From Siphonodentalium dalli (taxonomy: Eukaryota > Mollusca > Scaphopoda > Gadilida > Siphonodentaliidae), in contig CP136063.1 of NCBI GenBank assembly GCA_032622095.1, forward strand, positions 72,889,980 to 72,953,979: a DNA stretch of 64,000 nucleotides, in the 5' to 3' direction. The position numbers and the translations under genes were made by a program. Under the pieces are notes generated by a model. That model searched no databases. It worked only from the letters and a program-made list of their open reading frames with translations, and had not been told where the DNA came from. Of the stretch, positions 1 to 9,135 are shown in pieces. How positions within the stretch are numbered: the first letter of the stretch is position 1; each line of letters starts with the position of its first letter.

Positions 1-1320
1 GATCAGCTATATAATTGTTGTATTTGTAGTCCATACCAGTGGTAGTTATCTCTTAAACTTTTCACCCCACAACAGATCAAACACAAACATCACATATTCA
101 CAGTAGTTGTCTTCGCGGGTCCCAGAAAACAGACATAAATTACAAATGTTCAATGTTATCAATAACTTTCAACGGATCGAATCTTGCTGCATCCGCTCGA
201 TTTCCCAGGAAACAGAAACTGAATTGTAGGAAATATCAGGGAATTCTACCGACAGTGTCGCAGATAACTGGTCACACATAATGACGGCTATTTAAGAACG
301 TAATCAACCGATTGTTCTGAGGTTTCTGTTAATTCCAATCTATGTTTTGTCGCACATAACGGCGGCTGAATTTTATTCATATAATCTGAATTGGATATCT
401 GAAGTTTTAAACATAAGGTAATCAATTGAGTTCCGCATATAGGTATTACGCACCGTGTAGAAAATTATATATTGTCGATATACCGGTACATATAACAAAT
501 GTATGCGGCGATTGATCACCGTCACGGGTTGTGACAGAAGCATTTATTTTGCATAATGCACGTCTATTCTGAACGGCATGCATTTAAAATTACCTACGTT
601 GGCAACCTTGTGCTTCAATTTTTCGTGACTTCAAGTAATTTGGCATGTGTCATCTAGACGCAAAAACGAAAGTAACACCGATTCGAAAATATCCGAATCA
701 ACGGACCGATTCGGTGTCGATCTCGAATCGGGTGCCCAATATCGACATCGAATCGAATGTCGAATATTCGCAGGTCCTACGAGAGACCTGTCCTTTATCT
801 GGAATAAAGCTCTCAAAAGTTCAGTCAGGAACTCTTTTCAAATGATGAAAATGCGAGATAGTACCCCGTCTCCAGATATAACTCATGAATAAATAATAAA
901 TCCATACTGAATTTCCCTCTACTTCTATCAGATTAAAACTGTGTAAAGATATACATGGTATATATAATCTACTATACATCTGATATATAACAAAATAAAT
1001 TGTGTTCATGCATATGATTATTTCCACATTGATCGTAAAAACAAATAGTATTGAGCGCTGGAATGTTTATGTGGCGTGTATACACAGCTAAAGCTCTTTG
1101 TTTTGTGGTTTCCTCTTGGTGAATCACCCCTTCTACAAGTCTATTGTTCGGTGATTAACGAGAGGCAAGAACAGTTAATAATTGACTACTTCAAAATCAT
1201 TATCAGTGTATGCATCCCTATCAGAATGAAAGATCGATGAAGGAATTTAACGAAGATAATAAACGTCGTCAAACTGTGATTGTTGAAACATAACATTTAA
1301 CATATATAGTACATGGGCTG
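1..1320. other. no gene recognised
   Basis: No ORF with a recognisable product, RNA gene or clear mobile element was found here. Around 680-770 the sequence is unusually rich in CGAATCG/TCGATCT-like words. Overlapping short ORFs in that stretch (645-892) follow the simple base pattern and match no family I know. Confidence 0.5.
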
Positions 1321-1380
1321 GTAGGACCCCTGGTGGTAGGACCCCTGGTGGTAGGACCCCTGGTGGTAGGACCCCTGGTG
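1321..1380. repeat. 15-bp tandem repeat, four exact copies
   Basis: The unit GTAGGACCCCTGGTG is repeated exactly four times with no mismatch and ends in CACCCC. Perfect identity points to recent expansion or strong homogenisation. No coding role is apparent. Confidence 0.95.
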
Positions 1381-2100
1381 CACCCCATAACTTAACTCCA
1401 TTGGTATTTGCATGTACCCTAATGTGTACTATTCACGAAATATGATGTTAACAGCAAATATTTTGGTAGCACAATTATGACTTATGGCTGTATAGTCATG
1501 GTGGGTGTACGGCTATACACAATTGTGGCTGTATGGTCATGGGTGAGGTGTTTTGGTATAAAGTGAGTGGCTATATCATGTGTCTGGTGTTTGTGTATAT
1601 CTAGAGTGTCGATGTGGTCATGTGTTTGTTGCAAATGTGTACCTTTGGTGGCTATCGCTTTCCACAATAACTCAAGGATATGTCAATCGAGAGAGATCTT
1701 TAGTTGTCATTTGACCAAGTAACATTTTTAATTACCAAATGAGTCACAATTTGCTTCATTTTCGGAACAGCAGAGAATAATGTTCGGGATATATGTGCAT
1801 TTTACAAAATTTGGTGCTCATTTGAGTCAAATTTTGGTTCCATTGAGTTGGATTATTCATAAGTAGATGTATGCATCAGATACAATGCACAGTTCTGCTC
1901 ATTTAGTTTTGAAATATGACTAAAATCCCAATGGTGATTGTTGGTGAAATTTTATACCGCTTTCTGGAAAATCAAAATGTTTAGTGATCGGAAGAGAATG
2001 GCATATGTCATTGCTACACTGATCAATTAACATAAAAAATACAAACTAAAGTCGACATTCGCAACCAGTTCCTAAACTAATCAAGAAAATATTAGTGAAA
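1381..2100. other. no gene; TGTGG-rich low-complexity stretch
   Basis: Positions 1480-1660 are simple GTGTATGG/GTCATG-rich sequence, whose antisense frame reads as a His/Thr-rich peptide that is a composition artefact. The rest shows nothing I can identify. Confidence 0.45.
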
Positions 2101-2800
2101 AATAGTCACATTTTCCACTTACGGCGGCCATTTTGGTGGCCATCTTGGACCGGGGAGTTCCAACTTTGCCCTAAAACGCTAGCATTGTGTCTTCACAAGA
2201 ATATGTACATTTGTATACCTGCATGGTGTTGGGTGTGGTCCAGCTGCACCCATTTGCACCTATACCCCATCTTAGGATAGCATCATATGAATGTATGGTA
2301 TGTTTTAAACCCTGGCTGGGATTACCAGGCACGTGTATGGCCACGTTATGGTGTCCAACTTAGAATTTTCCAGAAAATTACGTTTCACTGTACACACCTT
2401 GCGCTACATGGACGTGGTCAACTGCTTAGTATTTCAACATTTCCAACTTTTTTTTAGAAATTATTTTACCTGATCGACACCCCAATGGTCATGCATATTT
2501 ATAATTTATTGCAATTCAATTCAAGTTCAAATTTACAATCCGAAGTTGGGAAATATTCGACTTTAACAAAAAAACAATTAAGAAAAAATAATTTCACACT
2601 GATTAGGTGCTGTCTTACTGTTGTAATTTTCATACCTAACACAAAATTAGCTGGAAGTTTCACACCAAAAATAAGTTGATGTTCAGTGGGAATTTGTTGT
2701 TTTTAGACCAAAATTTGCATATTGTCCTACTTTTTGTCAAAATGTGACTGAAATGGCATCAGTTGGAATTTTCCAACCTTAGTGGGGGTATCAGGTTGGC
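2101..2800. repeat. dispersed repeat with GGCCATTTTGGTGGCCATCTTGG box
   Basis: A GGCGGCCATTTTGGTGGCCATCTTGG-type box near 2122-2150 is followed by phrases such as TTGTTTTTAGACCAAAATTTGCATATT and ACTGAAATGGC-TCAGTTGGAA. The same phrases recur in order near 20800-21160, 32230-32600 and 55660-55780. It is therefore an interspersed family, of unknown class and without an ORF. Confidence 0.6.
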
Positions 2801-3494
2801 CATACACTACAACTCAGACTTACATACCGTTCCTACAAAACGTATTTCAACCAGCGCCAATAATGTAGGTGGGTTGGGGTTTGGTATATTTAAAGTGATG
2901 TGAAACACTCCGGTTGGGTGATCAAATAGAAATAATAGAGAATAACCTTGCTCAAATAGTTATTTTTATTAATAGTAACCCAAATTTACAACACAACTCC
3001 AACGAACTCCTTAATTCACACCGAATGCAGTCTAAAATGTCCATATACGCCGAACGGGGGCTCTCTATAGAGGACAACATTGTTCGCGATTATTAATTAT
3101 TCGATGCACATTCTTTACTTTCTCAAAACCCATTTTCATGTGAGCGATTTTGTCTGAATTTTATCCAGATGAATTATCGTGTTGCGTGGGTACATGACAG
3201 CTGGGAAACAGGCAAAGACTTACAAAATATACAAACAAATATGATATCTCAACGATATTCAGCGTTGTTATGGATATGAGTGTTTGTATATTGTATGCCT
3301 TCATATTTACATAGCCCGTATGCGTTACAATAAATCCTGTTCGGCGATTGATCAACTGCAAATTGGGTCACCCGTTTCAATTCAAAATAAAACAGACAAC
3401 ACGAACATGACGTCACAAATTGGTGACCTAATCACAGTCGACTAAATAATTGGGTCTGCTTTTAAAAGTTCAGCTGAATTGCATATGAAGCCAG
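2801..3494. other. no gene recognised
   Basis: Short spurious ORFs only. No repeat or RNA signal was identified. Confidence 0.4.
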
Positions 3495-3745
3495 TTTATT
3501 ATCCTGATATATGAGGTTACGTGTCCTGATATATGAGGTTATTATCCTGATATATGAGGTTAAGTATCCTGATATATCAGGTTATTATCCTGATATATCA
3601 GGTTATTATCCTGATATATCGGGTTACGTATCCTGACATATCAGGTTATTATCCTGATATATTAGCTTACGTATCCTGATATATATCAGGTTATTATCCT
3701 GATAAATCAGGTTATTATCCTGATATATCAGGTTATTATCCTGTT
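3495..3745. repeat. 21-bp tandem repeat with palindromic core
   Basis: About eleven full units and one partial unit of TTATTATCCTGATATATCAGG or its TTACGTATCC variant. Each holds the near-perfect palindrome CCTGATATATCAGG. Units differ mainly in the spacer (TTATTAT versus TTACGTA) and at one or two core positions. The array directly abuts the left arm of the inverted repeat that starts at 3746. Confidence 0.93.
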
Positions 3746-4068
3746 ATGAAAATTTATTTGCTGGTATCTGTTGCTGTTCCACACGTGGCGTCACATTTCC
3801 TGCATACAGTGGAGTCGACATTTGCGTTGTTGCAGGAACATGGATCCACGAGTCGACCAGCCGCCGGCGGCGGCGGCGGCTGTAATGCGCATGTCAACGC
3901 CGCGGCGGCAACTACATAATCCTATGGCATGCAAAGAAATTGGCGGCGGCGGTTAAGGATTTAGTCAGTGATGATACTGTTGTTGTTGTTGTTGTTGGTG
4001 TTGTTGGTGTTGTTGTTGTTGTTGTGGCTGATGATACTGTTGTTGTTGTTGTTCTGAAGGCGTGTGTT
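3746..4068 (-). repeat. left arm of large inverted repeat
   Basis: This arm is the reverse complement of 4853-5223, with small length differences in the GCC and CAA tracts. It carries an antisense copy of the zinc-finger gene's glutamine-coding tract, a GCC-rich element and the sequence beyond it. Smaller inverted pairs lie inside: 4069-4088 pairs with 4565-4584, and 4088-4118 pairs with 4375-4405. The apparent ORF starting at 3746 with a hydrophobic N-terminus is only the antisense of the right arm. Confidence 0.9.
3849..3966 (-). repeat. GCC-rich element, copy a
   Basis: On the minus strand the unit begins GACTAAATCC, then runs through a CCGCCGCC tract, a conserved core with TTTGCATGCCATAGGATTA and GCGCATTA, and ends GGCTGGTCGACTCG. 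The core and both ends are shared with the copies at 4958-5120 and 6089-6290. There are no terminal inverted repeats. It could be a SINE-like or MITE-derived unit. Confidence 0.75.
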
Positions 4069-4160
4069 ATGAGTGAATTCAATATGAGTTTGAATCAGTA
4101 AACATATGCACATGATTGTGTCTGTGCAACTTGAAACAATACAATTAAAATCTGGTCGTT

Positions 4161-4282
4161 TTCGGCGGCGGCCGTAATGCGCATGTCAACGCCGCGCCGC
4201 CAGCGGCGGCGGCGGCGGCGGCGGCGGTTAAGGATTTAGTCACAAATATGGCTTGTTTCCATTCATCGGAAAACTATGGGGG
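4161..4282 (-). repeat. GCC-rich element, copy b (partial)
   Basis: It contains the GCGGCCGTAATGCGCATGTCAACGCC core, a (GGC)n tract and GGATTTAGTC, followed by ATATGGCTTGTTTCCATTC. That last segment is the reverse complement of 6089-6127 beside copy d. The half bearing TTTGCATGCCATAGG is missing. Confidence 0.7.
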
Positions 4283-4725
4283 TAAGGTGTTTCATTTCTA
4301 ATTTTAGATGTTAAATGTGCCGACATTGTTCTTTGTTGTTGTAAAAAAATTGGCGCGGCGGCAGTGAGGGGGTGCAATCATGTGCATATGTTTACTGATT
4401 CAAACTAACTGTACATCAGAGGAAGCAATTGTCCATTCTGCCTTCAGCTGGATATATAGGACGTACCCACTGAACCTCAACATAATTATTACGCAATTTG
4501 GAAAGAGAAGTAAGATATTTCGATAGATTCACGAGATGTCGATACAATTGCTTATATATATACTCTCATATTGAATTCACTCATAATTGCATTGACATTT
4601 GGATAGGTAGGTTGTATTGTAGCCAATGTGATAAATTTGTATCCAGTACAAACAACACTAAGAGACGTTGTGAACGACAGCCTGAACTAGTTAACTAGTC
4701 CACCACGTTTCCCTTGTTTCTGTTC

Positions 4726-4734
4726 TATATAAAT
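4726..4734 (+). promoter_or_regulatory. TATA box of the zinc-finger unit
   Basis: TATATAAAT lies 46 bp before the zinc-finger ATG. A TCACTG initiator-like site at 4761-4766 is 35-37 bp downstream, slightly long for a typical TATA-Inr pair. The 5' leader would be about 17 nt. Placement is inferred from spacing only. Confidence 0.5.
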
Positions 4735-4779
4735 ATAGGTGCATAGAAGAACGCTCGATTTCACTGATTATATAGGAAA

Positions 4780-4959
4780 ATGAAGTATCAATGTGAAGAG
4801 TGCTTAAGTGTCTATGCTTGGCAAGATAGTTTGAAGCGTCATATCAAAGTTAAACACACGCCTTCAGAACAACAACAACAACAACAGTATCATCAGCCAC
4901 AACAACAACAACAACACCAACAACACCAACAACAACAACAACAACAGTATCATCACTGA
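4780..4959 (+). CDS. C2H2 zinc finger + poly-Gln short protein (59 aa)
   Basis: The ORF opens at ATG 4780 and is too short for most ORF filters. Residues 1-26 form one C2H2 zinc finger with spacing C5-x2-C8-x12-H21-x4-H26 and the basic helix-end segment SLKRHIKVKH. Residues 31-59 are Gln/His-rich (CAA/CAC codons) with two QYH motifs. A single DNA- or RNA-binding finger with a Q-rich tail is the likely biochemical content; the biological role is unknown. The TGA stop is formed at the junction with the GCC-rich element that begins at 4958, so the original protein was probably longer. An open frame resumes at 5121 and runs to 5234. A TATA box lies 46 bp upstream and an F-box-like ORF follows on the same strand. 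Compact one-finger proteins of this kind occur in virus-like and transposon-like invertebrate elements, so an element origin is possible but unproven. Confidence 0.6.
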   Translation: MKYQCEECLSVYAWQDSLKRHIKVKHTPSEQQQQQQYHQPQQQQQHQQHQQQQQQQYHH

Positions 4960-5061
4960 CTAAATCCTTAACCGCCGCCGCCAATTTCTTTGCATGCCAT
5001 AGGATTATGTAGTTGCCGCCGCCGCCGCCGCCGGCGGCGCGGCGTTGACATGCGCATTACA

Positions 5062-5102
<41 letters not shown>

Positions 5103-5223
5103 GGGCGGCTGGTCGACTCGTGGATCCATGTTCCTGCAACAACGCAAATGTCGACTCCACTGTATGCAGGAAATGTGACGCCACGTGTGGAACAGCAACA
5201 GATACCAGCAAATAAATTTTCAT
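4853..5223 (+). repeat. right arm of large inverted repeat
   Basis: This is the partner of 3746-4068. It begins inside the zinc-finger ORF (AACACACGCCTTCAG) and ends at AAATAAATTTTCAT. The arm contains the Q-codon tract, GCC-rich copy c and the following ~100 bp. Because this arm continues into an intact ORF series on its right, it is the likely parent and the left arm the duplicate. Confidence 0.88.
4958..5120 (+). repeat. GCC-rich element, copy c, inserted in the zinc-finger gene
   Basis: It starts GACTAAATCCTTAACCGCC, holds the TTTGCATGCCATAGGATTA core and long GCC runs, and ends GGCTGGTCGACTCG. The first two bases complete a TGA that ends the zinc-finger frame. Antisense and sense frames across it give poly-Ala, poly-Arg and poly-Gly ORFs with no biological meaning. 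Confidence 0.75.
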
Positions 5224-5226
5224 TCA

Positions 5227-5406
5227 ATGGTTGAATGTGTTAACGACCGGCTAAATTTTCAACGTGTCATAAACTATCCATGCAGAATTAAACGCACAAA
5301 GAACCGAGAAGTAATTAGTGAAGAGCAAACAAAAACATTCCGATCTGTGTACACCAAACGACTTGTTGTGGGTGAATACAACACAATTCCTTATGGATGG
5401 AATTGA
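5227..5406 (+). CDS. short ORF between zinc finger and F-box-like ORF (59 aa)
   Basis: An ATG at 5227 opens a 59-codon frame ending in TGA at 5404-5406. The peptide is basic in the middle (CRIKRTKNR) and has no domain I recognise. Its last codons overlap the ATG of the next ORF (5393) by 14 bp, in another frame. That arrangement resembles compact viral or transposon gene blocks. It could equally be a frameshifted part of the original protein that ran on from 5121-5234. No expression signal of its own is visible. Confidence 0.3.
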   Translation: MVECVNDRLNFQRVINYPCRIKRTKNREVISEEQTKTFRSVYTKRLVVGEYNTIPYGWN

Positions 5407-6016
5407 TGTGTTACCAGCAGAGATGCTTTTGAAAATTTATAATAATTTGATCGAAATGTCAAAAATGGATCAAGAAATCAAACAAGAACTTAAGCAAGCT
5501 TGGTTTTTGAGGGAAAGTAGAATTATAATGGAGACTTTGCTAAACGGACATTTCTCTGAGGGACAGAGTCGACTGAGATGTTTGATTGAGAGATCAGAAT
5601 TTGAAACTGATTTCTTAATGGATATATTGGATCAAATGTTTTCAGATTATTGGATATTTCATGGTGTTCCTAAAAACGAAATAAACGCAATTCGTGAATT
5701 AGTTGGAAATAATTTTACTCGCTTTGCTGAATATCAAGACAGGATTCTCAATGAAAAAACTTTGAAATTCGAAGAGGTGACGAGAATATATGGATACATT
5801 ATTCTCCGAGAACCATGTACAATTTTCACTGTTGAAAAGTTATTTGAAGAAAAAGTGTCTTTGGATTATATTGTAAAAAACACTAGACCTGTTTCAGATT
5901 TAGATTATGAACTCGTATGGACATTTGGAATAGTATGGAGTTATGGTGATTCTTCATTAAAAATAAAAAAGGTTGATTCCTGTGATGACAATTCGGACGA
6001 AAGTGACTGTGAATAG
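5393..6016 (+). CDS. uncharacterised protein with F-box-like N-terminus (207 aa)
   Basis: The frame is open further upstream but offers only a GTG at 5318, so ATG 5393 is the first usable start. Residues about 6-40 read LPAEMLLKIYNNL followed by a charged helix and a Trp. This matches the opening of the F-box pattern (LPxEhLxxIhxxL...W), which in other proteins binds Skp1 in SCF ubiquitin ligases. The remainder is predicted largely helical, rich in Glu, Leu, Ile and Phe, with no signal peptide or membrane segment. The C-terminus is acidic and Ser-rich (DDNSDESDCE). The frame has no stop for 624 bp in A+T-rich DNA, so it is or recently was coding. AATAAA lies eight bases past the stop. It sits just downstream of the zinc-finger ORF and probably shares its transcript. 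The F-box match is by eye and weak beyond the first helix; no substrate or pathway can be stated. Confidence 0.6.
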   Translation: MDGIDVLPAEMLLKIYNNLIEMSKMDQEIKQELKQAWFLRESRIIMETLLNGHFSEGQSRLRCLIERSEFETDFLMDILDQMFSDYWIFHGVPKNEINAIRELVGNNFTRFAEYQDRILNEKTLKFEEVTRIYGYIILREPCTIFTVEKLFEEKVSLDYIVKNTRPVSDLDYELVWTFGIVWSYGDSSLKIKKVDSCDDNSDESDCE

Positions 6017-6023
6017 TTAATAT

Positions 6024-6029
6024 AATAAA
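6024..6029 (+). promoter_or_regulatory. polyadenylation signal of the F-box-like ORF
   Basis: AATAAA starts eight bases after the TAG stop, with a TGT-rich stretch (TTGTACTATGTACTACTTGTC) just after it. Such a short 3' UTR fits a compact element-like gene. Confidence 0.6.
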
Positions 6030-6088
6030 TTGTACTATGTACTACTTGTCATGTTATTTTTCTCTTTTTTCCCTCGCTCACCACCGTA

Positions 6089-6290
6089 CCCCCATAGCTT
6101 TCCGATGAATGGAAACAAGCCATATTTTTGACTAAATCCTGAACCGCCGGCGGCAGCGCCGCCGCCAATTTCTTTGCATGCCATAGGATTATGTAGTTGC
6201 CGCCGCCGCCGCCGGCAGCGGCGCGGCGTTAACATGCGCATTACGGCCGCCGCCGCCGCCGCCGCCGCCCCCGCCGGCGGCGGCTGGTCG
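6089..6290 (+). repeat. GCC-rich element, copy d
   Basis: The order is CCCCCATAGC..GAAACAAGCCATAT (reverse complement of 4245-4282), GACTAAATCCTGAACCGCC, the shared core and GCC tracts, then GGCTGGTCGACTCG. The last bases run straight into the right half of the 70-bp palindrome found in several MITEs. GACTAAATCCTGAA recurs as a direct repeat at about 6374-6388. Confidence 0.75.
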
Positions 6291-6371
6291 ACTCGCATAT
6301 ATAAGAGAATGCATTGGCACAGGATAAAAAAAATCCCGACTTCCGACTGGATTTGATATAGCGGGTCACAT
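6286..6371. mobile_element. right half of a palindrome MITE fused to the GCC element
   Basis: GGTCGACTCGCATATATAAG, then the GCATTGGCACAGG end, then AAAAATCCCGACTTCCGACTGG and GCGGGTCACA. This is the right half of the intact MITE at 31613-32069. Its left half is replaced by the GCC-rich sequence. Confidence 0.7.
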
Positions 6372-6394
6372 TTATGACTAAATCCTGAATTTTG

Positions 6395-6625
6395 TTTAAT
6401 TTTTGAAGTTTTTTGAAATTTGTGAAATTTGTGATATTTGTGAAGTTTTTGAAGTTTTTGAAATTTTTTTAAGTTTTTGAAGTTTTTCGAAATTTTTGAA
6501 ATTTTGTAAGTTTTTGAAATTTTTGAACTTTTTGAACTTTTTGAACTTTTTGAAATTTTTGAACTTTTTGAAATTTTTGAAATTTTTGAACTTTTTGAAC
6601 TTTTTGAACTTTTTGAAGTTTTCAA
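6395..6625. repeat. TTTTTGAA-type minisatellite
   Basis: About 25 units of a 9-bp motif, TTTTTGAAC/AAG/AAA. The antisense frame gives a Ser-Lys-Ile repeat ORF (6035-6637) that is a repeat artefact. Confidence 0.9.
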
Positions 6626-6627
6626 TG

Positions 6628-6745
6628 CGAGTGTCACTTTAACATTATCCCACAGTGTGCGCCATGCGTTACTTTAACATTCATCCATAGTGAGTGTCAC
6701 TTTAATAATCATCCCCAGTGAGAGCCTAGTGTCCCTTTAAAATTA
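6628..6745. repeat. degenerate tandem repeat, ~36-bp unit
   Basis: Three diverged copies of GTGAGTGTCACTTTAACATT-ATCCCCA.. follow one another. The units are imperfect and the array short. Confidence 0.5.
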
Positions 6746-6833
6746 AAGACTGAAGCTACCCCACCGAGATCATCACGTGATATACATGTAGATACTATAC
6801 GATTCATATGGAAAAGTCTGGATATAACCAGCG

Positions 6834-6853
6834 GGTCATGTCCGGACATGTCC
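6834..6853. promoter_or_regulatory. candidate p53-family response element
   Basis: GGTCATGTCC GGACATGTCC is two RRRCWWGYYY half-sites with no spacer and one mismatch (T at the third base of the first half-site). No gene start is visible close by, so function is unsupported. Confidence 0.25.
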
Positions 6854-7089
6854 AACCGGTACAAATAGACCAACGCGTGGGCGGAGAATATAGGTCAAAC
6901 TCCAACGGGAGTACTGCGGAGAATGTAGGTCAAACTGCCTAGACTGCCACCAACTGGGGTGGGTATCATCACTTCAGGTACATGCTAAAACTATCAAAAG
7001 TAGATGACCATAATATCTTTTCCGCATGCTAAAAATAATCTCTGAATTGTAAATTACCTTTAACATGGCTCACCCAATTGTCGCGTTAT

Positions 7090-7635
7090 GACATTGTGAT
7101 CAATAGCGCAGGCCAACTATCAGGGCAGCGTGAACAGATTCTGACTAAGACATTGAAATCAGAACACATGGAAGTGTTTCGCAATGATATATGCAAAGAC
7201 GATAGGCCGACAGGGAAAAATAAACTACGAACCTGTAGGATATTTAAAGATGAATACAAAATTTAGCCTTATGTCATTCACACATGATCACATATCGCTC
7301 GCGAAATGTTTTCTAGGTTGCGCGTGAGCAACCGCATACTGACAATAGAAAAAGGGAGGCATAGACAACCAATAATATCATTAGAAAATCGGCTGTGTTC
7401 CATGTGTGACAAACAATGTATCAAATCTGAAATGTATTTTATCATTGAATGTAACGCATACGATGATTTAAGATCTCATTTATTCAGCGAAATTGAGAAA
7501 CACGATAGTGAATTCAATAATTTGAATGACGCAGATAAATTTGCACTGATTATGAGAAATGATAATATTAAATTAATTAACAAATTTTGCAACATAGTCC
7601 GGCCATTCTTCCTTCGGTGGAATAATCAAACTTGA
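7090..7635 (+). pseudogene. LINE (CR1/L2-like) reverse transcriptase C-terminal remnant
   Basis: 7078-7265 encodes a segment with NDICKDDRPTGKNKLRTCRIFKDEYKI. This resembles the conserved tail of invertebrate LINE ORF2 (..GKNKLRTYRLFKTEY..). After a stop and frame slip, 7306-7635 encodes RLRVSNRILTIEKGR.. and LCSMCDKQCIKSEMYFIIEC, matching the RLRxSxHxLxIExGR and CxxC-(x)n-E-(x)3-H/F-x3-C tail of these elements. The RT, endonuclease and 5' end are absent, so this is a dead 5'-truncated copy. 7636-7880 (T/A-rich, ending CCATCGTCCCTTTAA) may be its 3' UTR. Confidence 0.8.
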
Positions 7636-7918
7636 AGAATTTGTTGAGGGAATGTTGATAAGAACTGTGTTTGTTATAATAATTTGTTTATGTATTGCTT
7701 AATTTATGTGTATGATACTCACCAGTATCTTGCAACTGCCCATTGAGGTGTTTTGCAATACATTCTTGTATATTGTATCTTATACTGTACTATTAGTATA
7801 TTGTTGAGGAATTTTTTATAATTTTGTAACTTTTAGTTCTAAATTATAACCTACGACCAAGGCCATCGTCCCTTTAATTATCACATGGAGCAGACGAAAA
7901 AACTATCTTTGACACATA

Positions 7919-8167
7919 ATGATTGACATTCTAATGCACTTGCTGCCAATATACCACCTGAAACATCACAAGTTTGCGGGGGGGGGGTCAACAATTAATA
8001 AACTGTCGCAAAGTGTAGTCTCGTTCACCGCTCCAATCAAAGCATGGAATAACCTAGAAAAGGGGAACAAGTTTTTTGATGATTATTTCACCTTTACGAT
8101 ACTGATTAGCCTGCATCTATTTCAAAGAATAGTAGATGAGGGAGACTATGATTTTATATACTACTGA
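7919..8167 (+). pseudogene. possible second LINE tail fragment
   Basis: The frame holds SVVSFTAPIKAWNNLEKGNKFFDDYFTFT near its middle, recalling the 'F.G..lWN.LP' segment near the end of CR1-like RTs. It lies directly downstream of the better LINE remnant and has a G8 run. No catalytic motif is present. Short length and weak similarity leave this doubtful. Confidence 0.35.
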
Positions 8168-8170
8168 AAT

Positions 8171-9135
8171 TGTTCTTAGCCTTGTATATTGTTTTTATGT
8201 TGATGTATGACTTCTGTGTGGAAATCAAATGCTGTATTGCAGGGGTGTTTTAATTTGTTTTAAATTTTTACTAGTTATTTTACAAATTTCTGTGTTATCC
8301 CTAGAGAGGCCTGTGGTTTCTGTGATGAAGTAAGTGATCACTAATGTAGCAATATGCTTGATACACAGCGATACGTTGGCGCTCGCCATACCACACTCAC
8401 AAAGCTGCTGAAACCTCACAGAACCCACTGACTTTCTGGGAGACGGATATATATTTGTTTATAGGTACGAGTCTACAATAAGCTTAGACTTATTGGAATG
8501 GTGTTATTAGCTTACTTTGATCCTCATTTGGAAGCCATATCTTACCATATATTATAGCTATATATAGCTATTATATAGCCATGCATATACCATTTAAATT
8601 ATGCTATACTGCACAAATTAGCACATTTATACCACATATGCCGACTCATAACCTATGCTGATACTTCTAGACTGGTATTCTGATACTTTCATGTTGTTAG
8701 GATCAAAATATTTTCCTATAAAGCACACACATTTTCATAGTAATTTGATACATATATATGTGTACCTAATATCGGTTTCTGATCTATCTCCAACTATATC
8801 CTTTTAAGACTGGACAGTCTTCGTAATTAAACCTATCATAAGTATTAGGGGCCACTATGGAAATAAGAGGGAATTTTTGTCCTTCTTTAAGTGTTAACCC
8901 TGGTAATGATATATTTAATTATAGATTCTGACCAGCATTAATAATAACATTTATTAATATTAATACCACTAACCTTCTTAGAACTTTATTGGTTAAATCT
9001 CTTTTTGATTATATACATCTAAATAGTGAGCTTACGGAGATATGTTAATGTCGACGCAGTTCCATCCAAAATTATTTAATATTGCTAATTCAATTTGTAT
9101 ACATATGTCAACGTTTGTATAAATTGTATAGATAT
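8171..9135. other. no gene recognised
   Basis: A+T-rich sequence with a TATAGCTATATATAGCTATTATATAG self-complementary patch near 8556-8581. No ORF or repeat match within the window was found. Confidence 0.4.

Noticed and set aside
1482-1667. Minus-strand His/Thr-rich ORF
   Set aside because: Low-complexity GTGG/CATG sequence with no family match.
3495-3745. Possible CRISPR array
   Set aside because: Units are contiguous tandem copies with no unique spacers, in eukaryotic DNA. The same applies to the arrays at 9180, 45516 and 51074.
3746-3956. ORF with signal-peptide-like start (MKIYLLVSVAV..)
   Set aside because: It is the antisense of the right arm of the inverted repeat and runs into the GCC tract. 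The sense strand explains the sequence better.
4968-5223. Poly-Ala, poly-Arg and poly-Gly ORFs on both strands
   Set aside because: They are frames through the GCC-rich element; the same sequence is repeated in four places and gives only low-complexity peptides.
6035-6637. 200-residue minus-strand ORF with Ser-Lys-Ile repeats
   Set aside because: It is a reading of the TTTTTGAA minisatellite joined to the GCC element; no domain.
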